The notes: generated by a model not told the origin, from the letters alone. Shown: positions 21,620-30,034, counted from the stretch's first letter. The stretch: 31,240 nt of DNA from Candidatus Parcubacteria bacterium (GCA_003599205.1 QZJA01000020.1:1-31240); one strand, 5' to 3'. A program made the numbers and translations.

Positions 21620-23045
21620 TTTTGTTTAGTTGGCTACGTATTTTATTTTTAGCCATAGAGGTGGCTACTATGTTGATCCAATCGGGGTTGGGATATTTAC
21701 GACTTTTATTGGTAAGTATTTCTATAACATCACCAGACTTTAGAGTAGAAGATAGTTGTACTATCTGGTCATTTACTTTGGCGCCAATACATTGGTTACC
21801 AATATCAGTATGGATATAATAGGCAAAATCTAGAGGAGTAGAATTTTCTGGAAGCTCGATCACATCACCTTTTGGTGTAAAGACAAAAATCTGATTGAGA
21901 AATAAGTCGGTTTTTATGTGCTTGATAAATTCAGTATTATCGGTAATAGTTTTTTGCAAATCTATCAAATTTTTAAGCCAGAGAGGAGGGCTTTTTTTCT
22001 TGCCCCAAATCCCGTTTTCTTTGTAGCGACTGTGTGCGGCCACGCCATACTCAGCTTCATCATCCATTTTTTTGGTACGGATTTGGATTTCGGCTACTTT
22101 GCCAAAATCAGTAAAGACAGAAGTGTGCAATGATTGATAGCCGTTGGGTTTTGGCTGGGCAATATAATCTTTAACGCGGCCCTTAAGTGGTGACCATCTT
22201 TTGTGGATCATACCCATGACGCTATAGCAGTCAGCTACATCATCAACAATTATTCTTAGAGCTATTAGATCATAAACTTTATTAATATCTTTTCCTTTGC
22301 GCAATAGTTTTTGGTATAGACTATAGATTCCTTTGACACGGCCTTTTATCTGGATGTAGTTTACATGATTTTTGGCCAAAGTTTTTTGGGTAATTTTTTT
22401 TATTTTTTCGATATATTTTTCCTCAGTTCTCAAGCGATCTTTTATTAAGTCTTTAACCCATTCGTATTCCTTGGGGTAGACATAAGGGAAGGCTAGGTCT
22501 TCCAGCTGGTTTTTCATCCTAAACATTCCTAGTCGGTTGGCAATAGGAGCATAAATTTCTAAAGTTTCTTGAGCAATGCGTAGTCTCTTTTCTTTGCGTA
22601 CTCCTTTGAGGGTACGCATATTATGCAATCTGTCGGCTAGTTTGATGATAATAACACGCAAGTCTTTACTCATGGCCAAAAACATTTTGCGCAAGTTTTC
22701 GGCATACCTTTCTAGACCGCGGTATTTCAAAGTTCCTAATTTAGTGACGCCTTTTACCAGAGTATAGATTTCATTGCCAAAGTTATTTTTGATATCATCA
22801 AAACTAAAATCAGTATCTTCCGGCACGTCATGAAGCAGGCCAGCGGCGACGGTGCTGAGATCCATTTTCATTTGCGCCAGAGTGTAGGCAGTTGCTAGGG
22901 CATGATAAATGTAGTCTTCACCGGTTCTTCTCTTCTGACCCTTGTGGGCTTCAGAAGCAAAATGAAAAGCCTTGATAACAATATTGATATCGTCATTGGG
23001 GTAGTTGATAATTAGTATTTTCTTTAAATCATCAAAGGTTTTCAT
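21615..23045 (-). CDS. rel: Short Rel: (p)ppGpp synthetase/hydrolase without C-terminal regulatory domains
   Basis: 476 residues. The hydrolase (HD) domain shows His48 and 'LLHDVPED' (72-77), with 'KLADRLHNMRTL' (135-146). The synthetase domain runs about 230-340 with 'GRVKDYIAQPKPNGYQSLH' (289-307). The R-x-K-D form of this loop is typical of bifunctional Rel, unlike E-x-D-D of RelA. A TGS domain (about 384-447) is followed by a short tail. The usual long Rel/SpoT (over 700 residues) adds helical, zinc-finger and ACT domains, and these are absent. It probably makes and breaks (p)ppGpp. It is a single-gene unit with its own promoter. Confidence 0.95.
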   Translation of the reverse strand: MKTFDDLKKILIINYPNDDINIVIKAFHFASEAHKGQKRRTGEDYIYHALATAYTLAQMKMDLSTVAAGLLHDVPEDTDFSFDDIKNNFGNEIYTLVKGVTKLGTLKYRGLERYAENLRKMFLAMSKDLRVIIIKLADRLHNMRTLKGVRKEKRLRIAQETLEIYAPIANRLGMFRMKNQLEDLAFPYVYPKEYEWVKDLIKDRLRTEEKYIEKIKKITQKTLAKNHVNYIQIKGRVKGIYSLYQKLLRKGKDINKVYDLIALRIIVDDVADCYSVMGMIHKRWSPLKGRVKDYIAQPKPNGYQSLHTSVFTDFGKVAEIQIRTKKMDDEAEYGVAAHSRYKENGIWGKKKSPPLWLKNLIDLQKTITDNTEFIKHIKTDLFLNQIFVFTPKGDVIELPENSTPLDFAYYIHTDIGNQCIGAKVNDQIVQLSSTLKSGDVIEILTNKSRKYPNPDWINIVATSMAKNKIRSQLNKK

Positions 23046-23066
23046 AGTTTTATCTGGGTACTATTT

Positions 23067-23095
23067 ATATTAGCCTTTTCCTAATTTTCTGTAAA
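23067..23095 (-). promoter_or_regulatory. rel promoter
   Basis: Minus-strand TTTACA (23095-23090), 17-base spacer, TAATAT (23072-23067). Predicted leader is about 15 bases without a Shine-Dalgarno sequence. Confidence 0.5.
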
Positions 23096-23100
23096 TACTA

Positions 23101-23127
23101 AAAAATTCCGCTCAAGCGGAATTTTTT
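23101..23127 (-). terminator. Terminator after topA
   Basis: Perfect 11-bp stem aaaaattccgc / gcggaattttt with loop tcaa. It ends the dprA-yhhQ-folC-topA unit. Confidence 0.85.
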
Positions 23128-23128
23128 G

Positions 23129-25333
23129 TTAATCAATTTTTTTTGTAAAATCGCATTCTTCGCATTTGATCGTACTTTTGTTGGCTTCTACTAGTAATTG
23201 TCCGCATTTTGGACAGGTTTCACCAGTTGGTTTACCCCAGACCAAATGTTCACAGGTTGGATAATGGTTGCAACCGTAAAATATTCTACCGCGCTTGCTA
23301 CGCTTTACTACCATTTCACCTTCACCACATTTTTGACATTTTACACCAGTTGATTTTTCTACATTCTTGGTAGTTTTACATTTAGGATAATCACTGCAGG
23401 CAATGAATTTTCCGAATCTCCCGGTTTTCATAATCATCGGCTTGCCACAGGTCGGACATTTTTCATCTATCTTTTCCGGCTCTTCTATTTCGCCGTTATC
23501 ATTTATTGGTTTAGTATTTTTACATTCAGGATAATTAGAACAAGCTAGAAATTTTCCAAAGCGACCAAGTTTGATCACCATTGGGCTTTTACATTTTTCA
23601 CAAATCTCATCGGTTGCTTCTTCAGTGATTTCTTTTTTATCGATTTCTTTTTCTTTTTGGAGCAAGTTTTTTTCAAAAGGGCCATAGAAATCCAAGATCA
23701 CTGGTTGCCATTTTATTTTGCCATCAGCTACCTCATCTAGATCATCTTCCATTTTAGCTGTGAAATCATAACTGACAATGTCAGGGAAATGTTCCATCAG
23801 TAGTTTGTTTACAATTTCACCCATTTCAGTAGGAGCTAATCTTTTTTCTTCTTTGCTGACATATTGTCGATCGACAATGGTGGCAATAGTCGGAGCATAA
23901 GTAGATGGTCGGCCGATACCTAAGGCTTCCATAGCTTTGACTAGTCCAGCTTCAGAGTAGCGGGCTGGAGGAGTAGTGAAATGTTGTATGGCTTCTAGAC
24001 TTTCTAGCTTCAATTGGTCGCCACTGGCTACCTGTGGCAACTCATTGTCATCGCCATTGGTGTCATAGACAGCTTTAAAACCAGCAAACTTAGTAACAGT
24101 ACCGCTAGCTTTTAATGTCCAGATGGTTTTTTCGGCAATTATTTCAACACTAGTAGTCTCAGTTATGGCGTCAGACATTTGTGAAGCTACGGCTCTTTGC
24201 CAGATCAAGCTATATATTTTGTATTGTTTGCTGTCTAGATATTGTTTTATGCTTTCGGGATCATTGAAAACATCTGTTGGTCGGATGGCCTCATGAGCTT
24301 CCTGAGCTAGTTTTGATTTGGTTTTAAAATTACGCCCACCAGTTTGTAGGTGTTTGGTACTTAATTTTTCAATGACATATTTGGCAGCATCATTTTTGAA
24401 AGTATCTGACAAATTGAGTGAGTCAGTACGCATATAGGTGATCAGACCAACACTGCCTTGTGAACCTAGCTGTATACCTTCATATAGCTGTTGGGCTATC
24501 ATCATTGTCTGTTTGGCACTATAACCAAAACGACGATTGGCATCCTGCTGTAGAGTAGAAGTGGTAAACGGAGGTAAAGGAGATTTTTTATTCTCCTTGG
24601 CTTTGACATCGACGACTTTTAGTGGGGAATTTTTTATTTCCTCAAGCGCTTGTTTAGCTTTTTCTTCAAGCAATTCATGATTGCCGATTATTTTATCATT
24701 TTCTTTATAAAGAGACAGTTTGAATTTTTCTGATCCTTCTTTACTGGCTTCACCATCGACGGTCCAATATTCTACAGCTTTAAAAGCACGACGTTCTTCT
24801 TCACGTTCAACTATTAATCTGACAGCGACTGATTGTACTCGTCCAGCGGATAGGCCACGGGCGACTTTTTTCCAGAGCAAAGGAGATAGTTTATAACCAA
24901 CTAATCTATCCAAAATACGGCGCGCCTGTTGGGCGTCAACCATATTTTTATTGATTTGGCGGGGATTTTCCAAAGCATTATAAATAGCATTTTTGGTAAT
25001 TTCATGAAAAGCAATTCGCTTTACTTTGTTGGCCGGCAATTTAAATAATTCCTGCAAATGCCAGGAGATTGCTTCACCTTCTCGGTCTTCATCAGTTGCG
25101 AAATATATTTCTTCAGCTGATTGAGCTAATTTTTTTAGTTTGGTCACCGTTTTTTTGGCCTTGAGAGGGATAGTGTAGCTTGGTTCAAAATTGTTTTCTA
25201 CATCTACGCCAAGTTTGCTTTTTGGTAAATCTCGGACATGGCCAAATGATGATTCTACATCATAGCCTTTGCCCAAAAAACCTTTTATAGTTTTGGCTTT
25301 TGTTGGTGACTCTACGATTACTAATTTAGACAT
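23129..25333 (-). CDS. topA: DNA topoisomerase I
   Basis: 734 residues, type IA. TOPRIM domain at the N-terminus ('VESPTKAKTIKGFLG' with Glu8; 'DEDREGE' with Asp81 and Asp83). Catalytic Tyr300 in 'GSVGLITYMRTDS'. Four C-terminal zinc ribbons start at Cys578, Cys626, Cys666 and Cys707; each has two Cys pairs. It relaxes negative supercoils. It is the last gene of the four-gene operon, 22 bases after folC. Confidence 0.98.
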   Translation of the reverse strand: MSKLVIVESPTKAKTIKGFLGKGYDVESSFGHVRDLPKSKLGVDVENNFEPSYTIPLKAKKTVTKLKKLAQSAEEIYFATDEDREGEAISWHLQELFKLPANKVKRIAFHEITKNAIYNALENPRQINKNMVDAQQARRILDRLVGYKLSPLLWKKVARGLSAGRVQSVAVRLIVEREEERRAFKAVEYWTVDGEASKEGSEKFKLSLYKENDKIIGNHELLEEKAKQALEEIKNSPLKVVDVKAKENKKSPLPPFTTSTLQQDANRRFGYSAKQTMMIAQQLYEGIQLGSQGSVGLITYMRTDSLNLSDTFKNDAAKYVIEKLSTKHLQTGGRNFKTKSKLAQEAHEAIRPTDVFNDPESIKQYLDSKQYKIYSLIWQRAVASQMSDAITETTSVEIIAEKTIWTLKASGTVTKFAGFKAVYDTNGDDNELPQVASGDQLKLESLEAIQHFTTPPARYSEAGLVKAMEALGIGRPSTYAPTIATIVDRQYVSKEEKRLAPTEMGEIVNKLLMEHFPDIVSYDFTAKMEDDLDEVADGKIKWQPVILDFYGPFEKNLLQKEKEIDKKEITEEATDEICEKCKSPMVIKLGRFGKFLACSNYPECKNTKPINDNGEIEEPEKIDEKCPTCGKPMIMKTGRFGKFIACSDYPKCKTTKNVEKSTGVKCQKCGEGEMVVKRSKRGRIFYGCNHYPTCEHLVWGKPTGETCPKCGQLLVEANKSTIKCEECDFTKKID

Positions 25334-25355
25334 AAACTGGACTATAAATCAATGT

Positions 25356-26660
25356 TTAGTTCTTGTCAAGCTGAAGGGTTTCTAATATATGTTCTTCACT
25401 TATCCATTTTTTGCGAAGTTCTCCAGCTAGAAAGAATGAGCCAGTTACCAGTATCAGATCATTTTTCTTAGCTGATTTTATGGCCAAATCAAGCGCTTGC
25501 CAGGGGTCATTATATAGCTGTATAGCTATATTTGGTCTTATTTTTTTGCTCTGCTGATGCAGTTTTCTTAGTTCAGCGCTTTTTCTCTCAGCAATTAGAA
25601 ATCTGGTTAGGTATACTTTATCCGCTATGGCCAAAAGTTTTTTTAACGGTGGGTAGTATTTTTTGTTATGTGAAAATCCCAAAACCAAATGTAATTTTTT
25701 ATACTTTTGTTTTTTGACAAAATCTAGCAAGTTATTTATTTTGTCAGAATTATGTGAGCCATCGAGAATTATCAAGGGATTTTTTTGGATTATTTCCTGC
25801 CGACAGATTAGTTTGAAGTTATTGATTATCTTTTGGGTATTTTGGGGTTTTATATTGAGGAGCTCCAAAATATTTAGAGCCAGATTTAAATTCTGCTTTT
25901 GGCGTTTGGTATCAAAATAGGAATTAACTTTATATTTTTGGACCAAATTTTTTGTCTCCATATACCAAGCTTTTTCTTGGCGGCATTTGTCTTGAAAAAT
26001 TTTCAGTAGCTTTTGATTTTTTTCACTGCTGATAAAAATACTATTTTTTTTAATGATGCCGGCCTTATCTTTGGCAATTAGCTCTTTGGTCTTACCCAAT
26101 ATTTCCGTATGGTCAAGACCGATATTAGTGATAGCAGCTATCTTGGTTTCACAGATGACATTAGTAGCATCATGCGTACCGCCCATACCAGCTTCCAAGA
26201 TGACCCAATCGCATTTTTGTTTTTCAAAATAGAGCAAGGCGATAGCTAGCCATATTTCAAAATAAGAAACAATGTCTTCTTTACATTGGGCGGTGTATTT
26301 ATCCAAAGCTGGCTTGATTTCTTTTTCTAATATCTGATGTAATACTTTAGGATCAATCAATTTGTCCCCGATGCTCACTTTCTCAATAGTGGTAGTGGTA
26401 AAGGGAGAAACATAAGCGCCGACTTTGTAGCCAGCATCGGTCATTAATGCTTGAAGTACTTTGACAGTAGTGCCCTTACCACTAGTGCCGGTGACATGGA
26501 TAAATTTTAGTTTTTTTTCGGGACTACCCAATAGCGTCAAAAATTTTCTAACTCGCTCTACAAATATACTGCGGTCTTTTAGGCCGAGCATATAGTTTTG
26601 ACGGGGTATGTTGCTTAATCCTTCTATAAAGGCAATGTCTTGTTGATGTTGATTTAGCAT
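25356..26660 (-). CDS. folC: Folylpolyglutamate synthase / dihydrofolate synthase (Mur-ligase fold)
   Basis: 434 residues. ATP-binding loop 'HVTGTSGKGTTVKVLQ' (about 55-70), then 'YVSPFTTTTIEKVSIGDKLI', 'ILEAGMGGTHDATNV', 'ITNIGLDHTEILGKT' and 'LDGSHNSDKINNLLDF' as in FolC. It adds glutamates to folates so that they are retained in the cell. No other folate-synthesis gene is in the window, so it may serve imported folate. It starts 4 bases after yhhQ. Confidence 0.93.
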   Translation of the reverse strand: MLNQHQQDIAFIEGLSNIPRQNYMLGLKDRSIFVERVRKFLTLLGSPEKKLKFIHVTGTSGKGTTVKVLQALMTDAGYKVGAYVSPFTTTTIEKVSIGDKLIDPKVLHQILEKEIKPALDKYTAQCKEDIVSYFEIWLAIALLYFEKQKCDWVILEAGMGGTHDATNVICETKIAAITNIGLDHTEILGKTKELIAKDKAGIIKKNSIFISSEKNQKLLKIFQDKCRQEKAWYMETKNLVQKYKVNSYFDTKRQKQNLNLALNILELLNIKPQNTQKIINNFKLICRQEIIQKNPLIILDGSHNSDKINNLLDFVKKQKYKKLHLVLGFSHNKKYYPPLKKLLAIADKVYLTRFLIAERKSAELRKLHQQSKKIRPNIAIQLYNDPWQALDLAIKSAKKNDLILVTGSFFLAGELRKKWISEEHILETLQLDKN

Positions 26661-26664
26661 ATCT

Positions 26665-27312
26665 TTACTTTTCTTTTAGCCACTTAACTCCTAGATAAGC
26701 AAAAGGTGTATCGGCCAAAGCTAAGATAACCTTTAGTGCGTAATAGGGCAATATCAGAGTCCACATAAAAGCAAAGTCAAATTTTGGTGCTATCTGGTAA
26801 AAGGCTAAGAAAATAAAAATGGTAGTGTCTATGAATTGACTAACTATGGTAGAAAGATTGTTTCTCAGCCAAAGATGTTTGCCTTTGGTTTTCTTTTTCC
26901 AATATTCAAAGGCCCAGATATCGTGGAATTGGGAAATCAAAAAAGCAATCAGTGAAGCGATAAACATGCGAGCACTACTTTCAAAAATTGTTACAAAGGC
27001 GGAGTTGTTTTCCAAAAATCTTTCAGCTGGTTCAACCCAAATGCTTATGCGGATGAAAGTATAGCTGAAGAGAAGAGCTATAGCTGTTACCCAGATAAGG
27101 CTATCGACAAATTTTTTTCCTTTGACTTCAGCCAATATATCAGTAATTAAAAAAGTAATTGGTACCAACCAAATTCCCATAGATACGTTGAGTGGTCCGA
27201 TATTTATTATTTTTATACCGACTATATTTGCTAGGATGATGGCAGTAACAAATAAAATTTGCAGGAAAGTTATTTTTTTATCTTGAGATATATTTTTAAA
27301 ATTTATTGTCAT
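26665..27312 (-). CDS. yhhQ: Queuosine-precursor transporter, YhhQ family
   Basis: 215 residues with six or so membrane helices. 'ILFVTAIILANIVGIKI', 'WLVPITFLITDILAEVKGKKFVDSLIWVT', 'ESSARMFIASLIAFLISQFHDIWAFEYWKKKTKGKHLWLRNNLSTIVSQFIDTTIFIFLAF' and 'YYALKVILALADTPFAYLGVKWLK' follow the VUT_1/YhhQ pattern, with the conserved D-T and Q-F-x-D residues. It imports queuine precursors such as preQ0/preQ1. Its 5' end overlaps dprA by 4 bases, so it is translationally coupled. Confidence 0.9.
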   Translation of the reverse strand: MTINFKNISQDKKITFLQILFVTAIILANIVGIKIINIGPLNVSMGIWLVPITFLITDILAEVKGKKFVDSLIWVTAIALLFSYTFIRISIWVEPAERFLENNSAFVTIFESSARMFIASLIAFLISQFHDIWAFEYWKKKTKGKHLWLRNNLSTIVSQFIDTTIFIFLAFYQIAPKFDFAFMWTLILPYYALKVILALADTPFAYLGVKWLKEK

Positions 27313-28364
27313 AAAATTTCTAATTGATCAAACCGGTTAAATTTTACCAAGCCATTTATTTCCATTTCAGAAATTATAGGATTTAATTTATCCAAAGGCA
27401 GCTCGGTTTTTTGTGAAAGCCTGATCAAACTCATAGGTTCTGTCTGTAACAAAGAGTAGATTTTAGCATGACTTTTATTTTTAAGATTTATTGTTTGCGA
27501 TTTTATTTTTTTGTCTAATTTGTATATTTGTAATATGTCTTCAATTTCTACAAAGATATCAGCGCCACTTTTGAGCAGTTTATTTGGACCTTGGTTGAGT
27601 GTATAATTTATGTTTCCTGGGAGAGCCAGTACTTCTCGACCTTCATCTATGGCAACTTGGGCAGTGATCAGAGTACCAGATTTAAGAGCGCCGGAGATTA
27701 CTAGGGTAGCTTGTGATAGCCCGGCCAATAGGCGATTGCGTCTGGGAAATTGATGTAGTGCTGGAGGCGTGAGTGCTGGATACTCTGATAAGAGGAGCCC
27801 ATTTTGTTCAATTATTTTTTTTGCCAGAGCTAAGTTGCTCTTGGGGTATAAGACGCTATCATCTAGACCTGAGCCAAGTACAGCTATAGTCGGTAGTTTG
27901 TTTTCCAAAGCAGCTTGGTGAGCTAGAGCATCCAGACCAATTGCCAGTCCGCTAACTATAACTAGCGGAGTGTCTTTTAGTTGAGCGATGATTTTTCGGG
28001 CGCTGTTTGTATGATAGTCAGTAGTAGTCCTTGAGCCGACAATAGTCAGTAGCTTCTCTGCTTGCAATAATTTTTTGTTGCCCCGATAAAAAAGAAAGAG
28101 CGGTGGGTCATATATTGTCTTAAGCAGTGCAGGATATTCGGGATCAAGAATACTTATATATGGTTCTTTTAGTGACAAAAAATTTTCCTGAGCTTGGCTG
28201 ATGAATTTTTCGTCTTTTTCTTTTTCTTTGATTATACCCTCTATTTTATCATTTGGTCTTTGGTTGAGCCACTGCCAGATATTGTGGTGACTCAAACCCT
28301 TTATGTTTGATAAAAAGTATAAATAAAAATTTTCTTCGTTTTTTAGACGGAAATCGCTTTTCAT
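27309..28364 (-). CDS. dprA: DNA-processing protein DprA
   Basis: 351 residues. The Rossmann-like core shows 'IVGSRTTTDY', 'IVSGLAIGLDALAHQAAL', 'IAVLGSGLDDSVLYPKSN', 'FPRRNRLLAGLSQATLVISGALKSGTLITAQVAIDEGREVLALPGNI', all DprA hallmarks. The C-terminal winged-helix domain (about 295-351) is present. It loads RecA on incoming single-stranded DNA during transformation. First gene of the operon, and divergent from the 28491 gene. Confidence 0.97.
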   Translation of the reverse strand: MKSDFRLKNEENFYLYFLSNIKGLSHHNIWQWLNQRPNDKIEGIIKEKEKDEKFISQAQENFLSLKEPYISILDPEYPALLKTIYDPPLFLFYRGNKKLLQAEKLLTIVGSRTTTDYHTNSARKIIAQLKDTPLVIVSGLAIGLDALAHQAALENKLPTIAVLGSGLDDSVLYPKSNLALAKKIIEQNGLLLSEYPALTPPALHQFPRRNRLLAGLSQATLVISGALKSGTLITAQVAIDEGREVLALPGNINYTLNQGPNKLLKSGADIFVEIEDILQIYKLDKKIKSQTINLKNKSHAKIYSLLQTEPMSLIRLSQKTELPLDKLNPIISEMEINGLVKFNRFDQLEIL

Positions 28365-28434
28365 TCTTCAAAACTTATTTATTTAACTATTCCCTATGAT
28401 AATATAGGATAATAATTTTGTAAAATGGAAGCTC

Positions 28435-28463
28435 TTTACATGCTAAAATTTAATTGCTATTAT
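28435..28463 (+). promoter_or_regulatory. Promoter of the 28491 gene
   Basis: TTTACA (28435-28440), 17-base spacer, TATTAT (28458-28463). Predicted leader is about 21 bases, AT-only near the ATG and without a Shine-Dalgarno sequence. Confidence 0.5.
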
Positions 28464-28490
28464 TTAAGCATCAAAATTTAAAATAATAAT

Positions 28491-29009
28491 ATGCCACAAA
28501 CTAAAAAAACTACTAAGAAGGTTGATACTCAACCAAAAAAAGAAGCAACTGAAGAGTTGATGGAGTTTGAACATTTTGTTTCTCGCCAGCCCAGTCACTC
28601 TGGCCGAGGAAAAAGTTGGCTTTTTGTCACCTTATTTATTATCATTGTTATTTTGGGTGTAGCTTGGTTATATGTTAGTCAAGATAAAAATTTGGCAGTA
28701 GAAAATAAATTCAAAGCAGTCGCTTTGGATAATGGCCAAGTGTATTATGCTAAAGTTGTCAAAGAAGACGCTTTAAATATTTATTTAGATGAAGTCTATT
28801 ATATCAAATTAGAACAGCAGTTGATTCCTGCTCAAGAAGAAGGTGCAGAAGATCAGACAATGGAAGTACCAATTTTGGTCAAGCGTGGTTCGGAACTACA
28901 CAAGCCCAGCGGACTTCTACAAATAAACAGAGACAAGCTGGTAGCAATAGAAGAGATTGGTCCCGATTCAGAAATATTGGCTGAAATAGAAAGACAGACA
29001 GCAGAGTAA
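28491..29009 (+). CDS. Single-pass membrane protein, unknown function
   Basis: 172 residues. A basic N-terminus (K/T-rich, 1-20) and a Ser/Gly/Arg linker lead to one helix (about 44-62: 'LFVTLFIIIVILGVAWLYV'). A soluble domain follows with 'KAVALDNGQVYYAKVVKEDALNIYLDEVYYI' and 'VPILVKRGSELHKPSGLLQINRDKLVAIEEI'. I know similar proteins as hypothetical in candidate-phyla genomes. The C-terminal part probably lies outside the cell. The function is unknown. Confidence 0.8.
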   Translation: MPQTKKTTKKVDTQPKKEATEELMEFEHFVSRQPSHSGRGKSWLFVTLFIIIVILGVAWLYVSQDKNLAVENKFKAVALDNGQVYYAKVVKEDALNIYLDEVYYIKLEQQLIPAQEEGAEDQTMEVPILVKRGSELHKPSGLLQINRDKLVAIEEIGPDSEILAEIERQTAE

Positions 29010-29029
29010 TAAATAAACATCTTATAACT

Positions 29030-29063
29030 AGCCACCCCGAGCATAGTCGAGGGGTGGCTTTTG
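29030..29063 (+). terminator. Terminator built on a CCCGAGC-GTCGAGGG motif
   Basis: 9-bp stem agccacccc (29030-29038) / ggggtggct (29051-29059) then TTTT. Its core resembles the repeat at 30089-30112. Confidence 0.75.
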
Positions 29064-29066
29064 TAT

Positions 29067-29094
29067 TTGACTTTGTCTTCATATGTGGTATAAG
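29067..29094 (+). promoter_or_regulatory. Promoter of the SLOG-family gene
   Basis: TTGACT (29067-29072), 16-base spacer, TATAAG (29089-29094), each one base off consensus. Predicted +1 is 29101, giving a 50-nt leader. Confidence 0.65.
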
Positions 29095-29118
29095 AATTAT
29101 GTTTGCCCCCCTAACCAA

Positions 29119-29150
29119 CAACCTTTCAACCTCTGGAAAGGAGGTGAAAC
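29119..29150 (+). promoter_or_regulatory. Leader with strong Shine-Dalgarno inside a possible hairpin
   Basis: AAGGAGG lies 7 or so bases before the ATG. Upstream cctttc can pair with gaaagg, and acctc with gaggt. These overlapping stems would both hide the ribosome-binding site. Confidence 0.5.
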
Positions 29151-29681
29151 ATGAAAAGAACCGTGCAGATCGGTTTGATTGGTCCAGAAACCAAAAATAT
29201 TCCCGAAGAGCAGAGAGAATCAATGCTGTCGTTGGCAGCAGAGATCGGGAGAATCATAGGCTTCCGAAACCGCATTCTGGTTACCGGTGGGTGTACTGGA
29301 GTGGCGGCAGCGGCTAGTGAAGCTGCTTATAAACAAGGTGGTATCACAGTGGGTACCCCTGGCAGAAAGAGGGGAACTTCTGTACCTTTTACAACAGTTG
29401 AGATTTGCACTCCTATAGAAGTCGGCGATTTCGTTTTCGCCGGCACTCTGAGTTGTGATAGTATCATCGTTTTCCCCGGGGACGCCGGCACTCTGGCGGA
29501 ACTGGCGATAGCTTATCGCTACAAAATCCCTCTTGTTTTTCTAGCGGGGTACCGCGAAGAAATGCTTCAAGAACTGTTCTATAGCTACGACTCTTCTTCC
29601 TATCCAGCTTACGTTGCCAAGACAGCTGGTGAGGCAGTGGAGCTTGCTATCGTTCATGCTGAAGCCAGGCTTTCTGGCTAA
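29151..29681 (+). CDS. SLOG-superfamily protein (TIGR00725-like, LOG/DprA-related)
   Basis: 176 residues. Rossmann-like fold with 'QIGLIGPETKNIPEEQR', the phosphate-binding 'ILVTGGCTGVAAAASEAAY' and 'SCDSIIVFPGDAGTLAELAIAYRYKIPLVFLAG'. The G-G-x-T-G and P-G-D-A-G-T-L-A-E motifs define the SLOG/TIGR00725 group (related to LOG and DprA), which bind nucleotide-like ligands. The exact substrate is unknown. It is clearly richer in G and C than its neighbours and has one of only two strong Shine-Dalgarno sequences I noticed. A perfect hairpin terminator follows. Confidence 0.88.
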   Translation: MKRTVQIGLIGPETKNIPEEQRESMLSLAAEIGRIIGFRNRILVTGGCTGVAAAASEAAYKQGGITVGTPGRKRGTSVPFTTVEICTPIEVGDFVFAGTLSCDSIIVFPGDAGTLAELAIAYRYKIPLVFLAGYREEMLQELFYSYDSSSYPAYVAKTAGEAVELAIVHAEARLSG

Positions 29682-29694
29682 GTACCTTCCTTAT

Positions 29695-29718
29695 GACCAA
29701 TAACCTATTGGTCTTTTT
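29695..29718 (+). terminator. Terminator after the SLOG-family gene
   Basis: Perfect 8-bp stem gaccaata / tattggtc, loop acc, T run. Confidence 0.85.
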
Positions 29719-29727
29719 ATTTATTAT

Positions 29728-29766
29728 AAGTATAAAGTATCAAGAATTACTTTACACTTTATACTT
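29728..29766. repeat. 11-bp inverted repeat at the MerR promoter
   Basis: aagtataaagt (29728-29738) and actttatactt (29756-29766) are perfect complements, and the right arm overlaps the -35/spacer. The string taaagtatcaa (29733-29743) recurs at 15320-15330, so this may be a dispersed repeat as well as, or instead of, an operator. Confidence 0.65.
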
Positions 29767-29779
29767 TATGGTTTATAAT
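29751..29779 (+). promoter_or_regulatory. mini-MerR promoter
   Basis: TTTACA (29751-29756), 17-base spacer, TATAAT (29774-29779). Predicted +1 is 29786, 7 bases before the ATG. No Shine-Dalgarno sequence. Confidence 0.55.
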
Positions 29780-29792
29780 ATATAGCGTACTT

Positions 29793-30032
29793 ATGCCGAA
29801 GGAGAGGACTGATAAGAGACTGGTAAAGATAGGCGAATTAGCTCGGCTGTTTTCTGTTTTGCCTTCAACCATTAATTTTTATACTCGAGAAGGACTGCTC
29901 CCTGAAGACGGTAGAAGCCAAGGCGGCTACCGTCTTTATAATGAGGAAAAGGCTATTACTCGGCTTAAGAAAATAGAGTATCTCCAGACTAATAAAAGAC
30001 TGACCATCGAGGAGATCAAAAAGATGCTATAA
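29793..30032 (+). CDS. Minimal MerR-type DNA-binding protein
   Basis: 79 residues: essentially only the MerR winged helix-turn-helix. 'LVKIGELARLFSVLPSTINFYTREGLLPEDGRSQGGYRLYNEEKAITRLKKIEYLQTNKRLTIEEIKKML' has the usual order of helix-turn-helix, wing ('GGYRLYNEE') and second helix pair. The effector-binding coiled-coil C-terminus of full MerR proteins (120 or more residues) is missing, so ligand sensing is unlikely. An 11-bp inverted repeat across its promoter suggests autoregulation (inference). Confidence 0.88.
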   Translation: MPKERTDKRLVKIGELARLFSVLPSTINFYTREGLLPEDGRSQGGYRLYNEEKAITRLKKIEYLQTNKRLTIEEIKKML

Positions 30033-30034
30033 AT

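Noticed and set aside
29054..29317. 87-codon frame overlapping the start of the SLOG-family gene
   Set aside because: Out of frame with the conserved SLOG sequence and without a ribosome-binding site; it crosses the promoter and the strong Shine-Dalgarno of the real gene.
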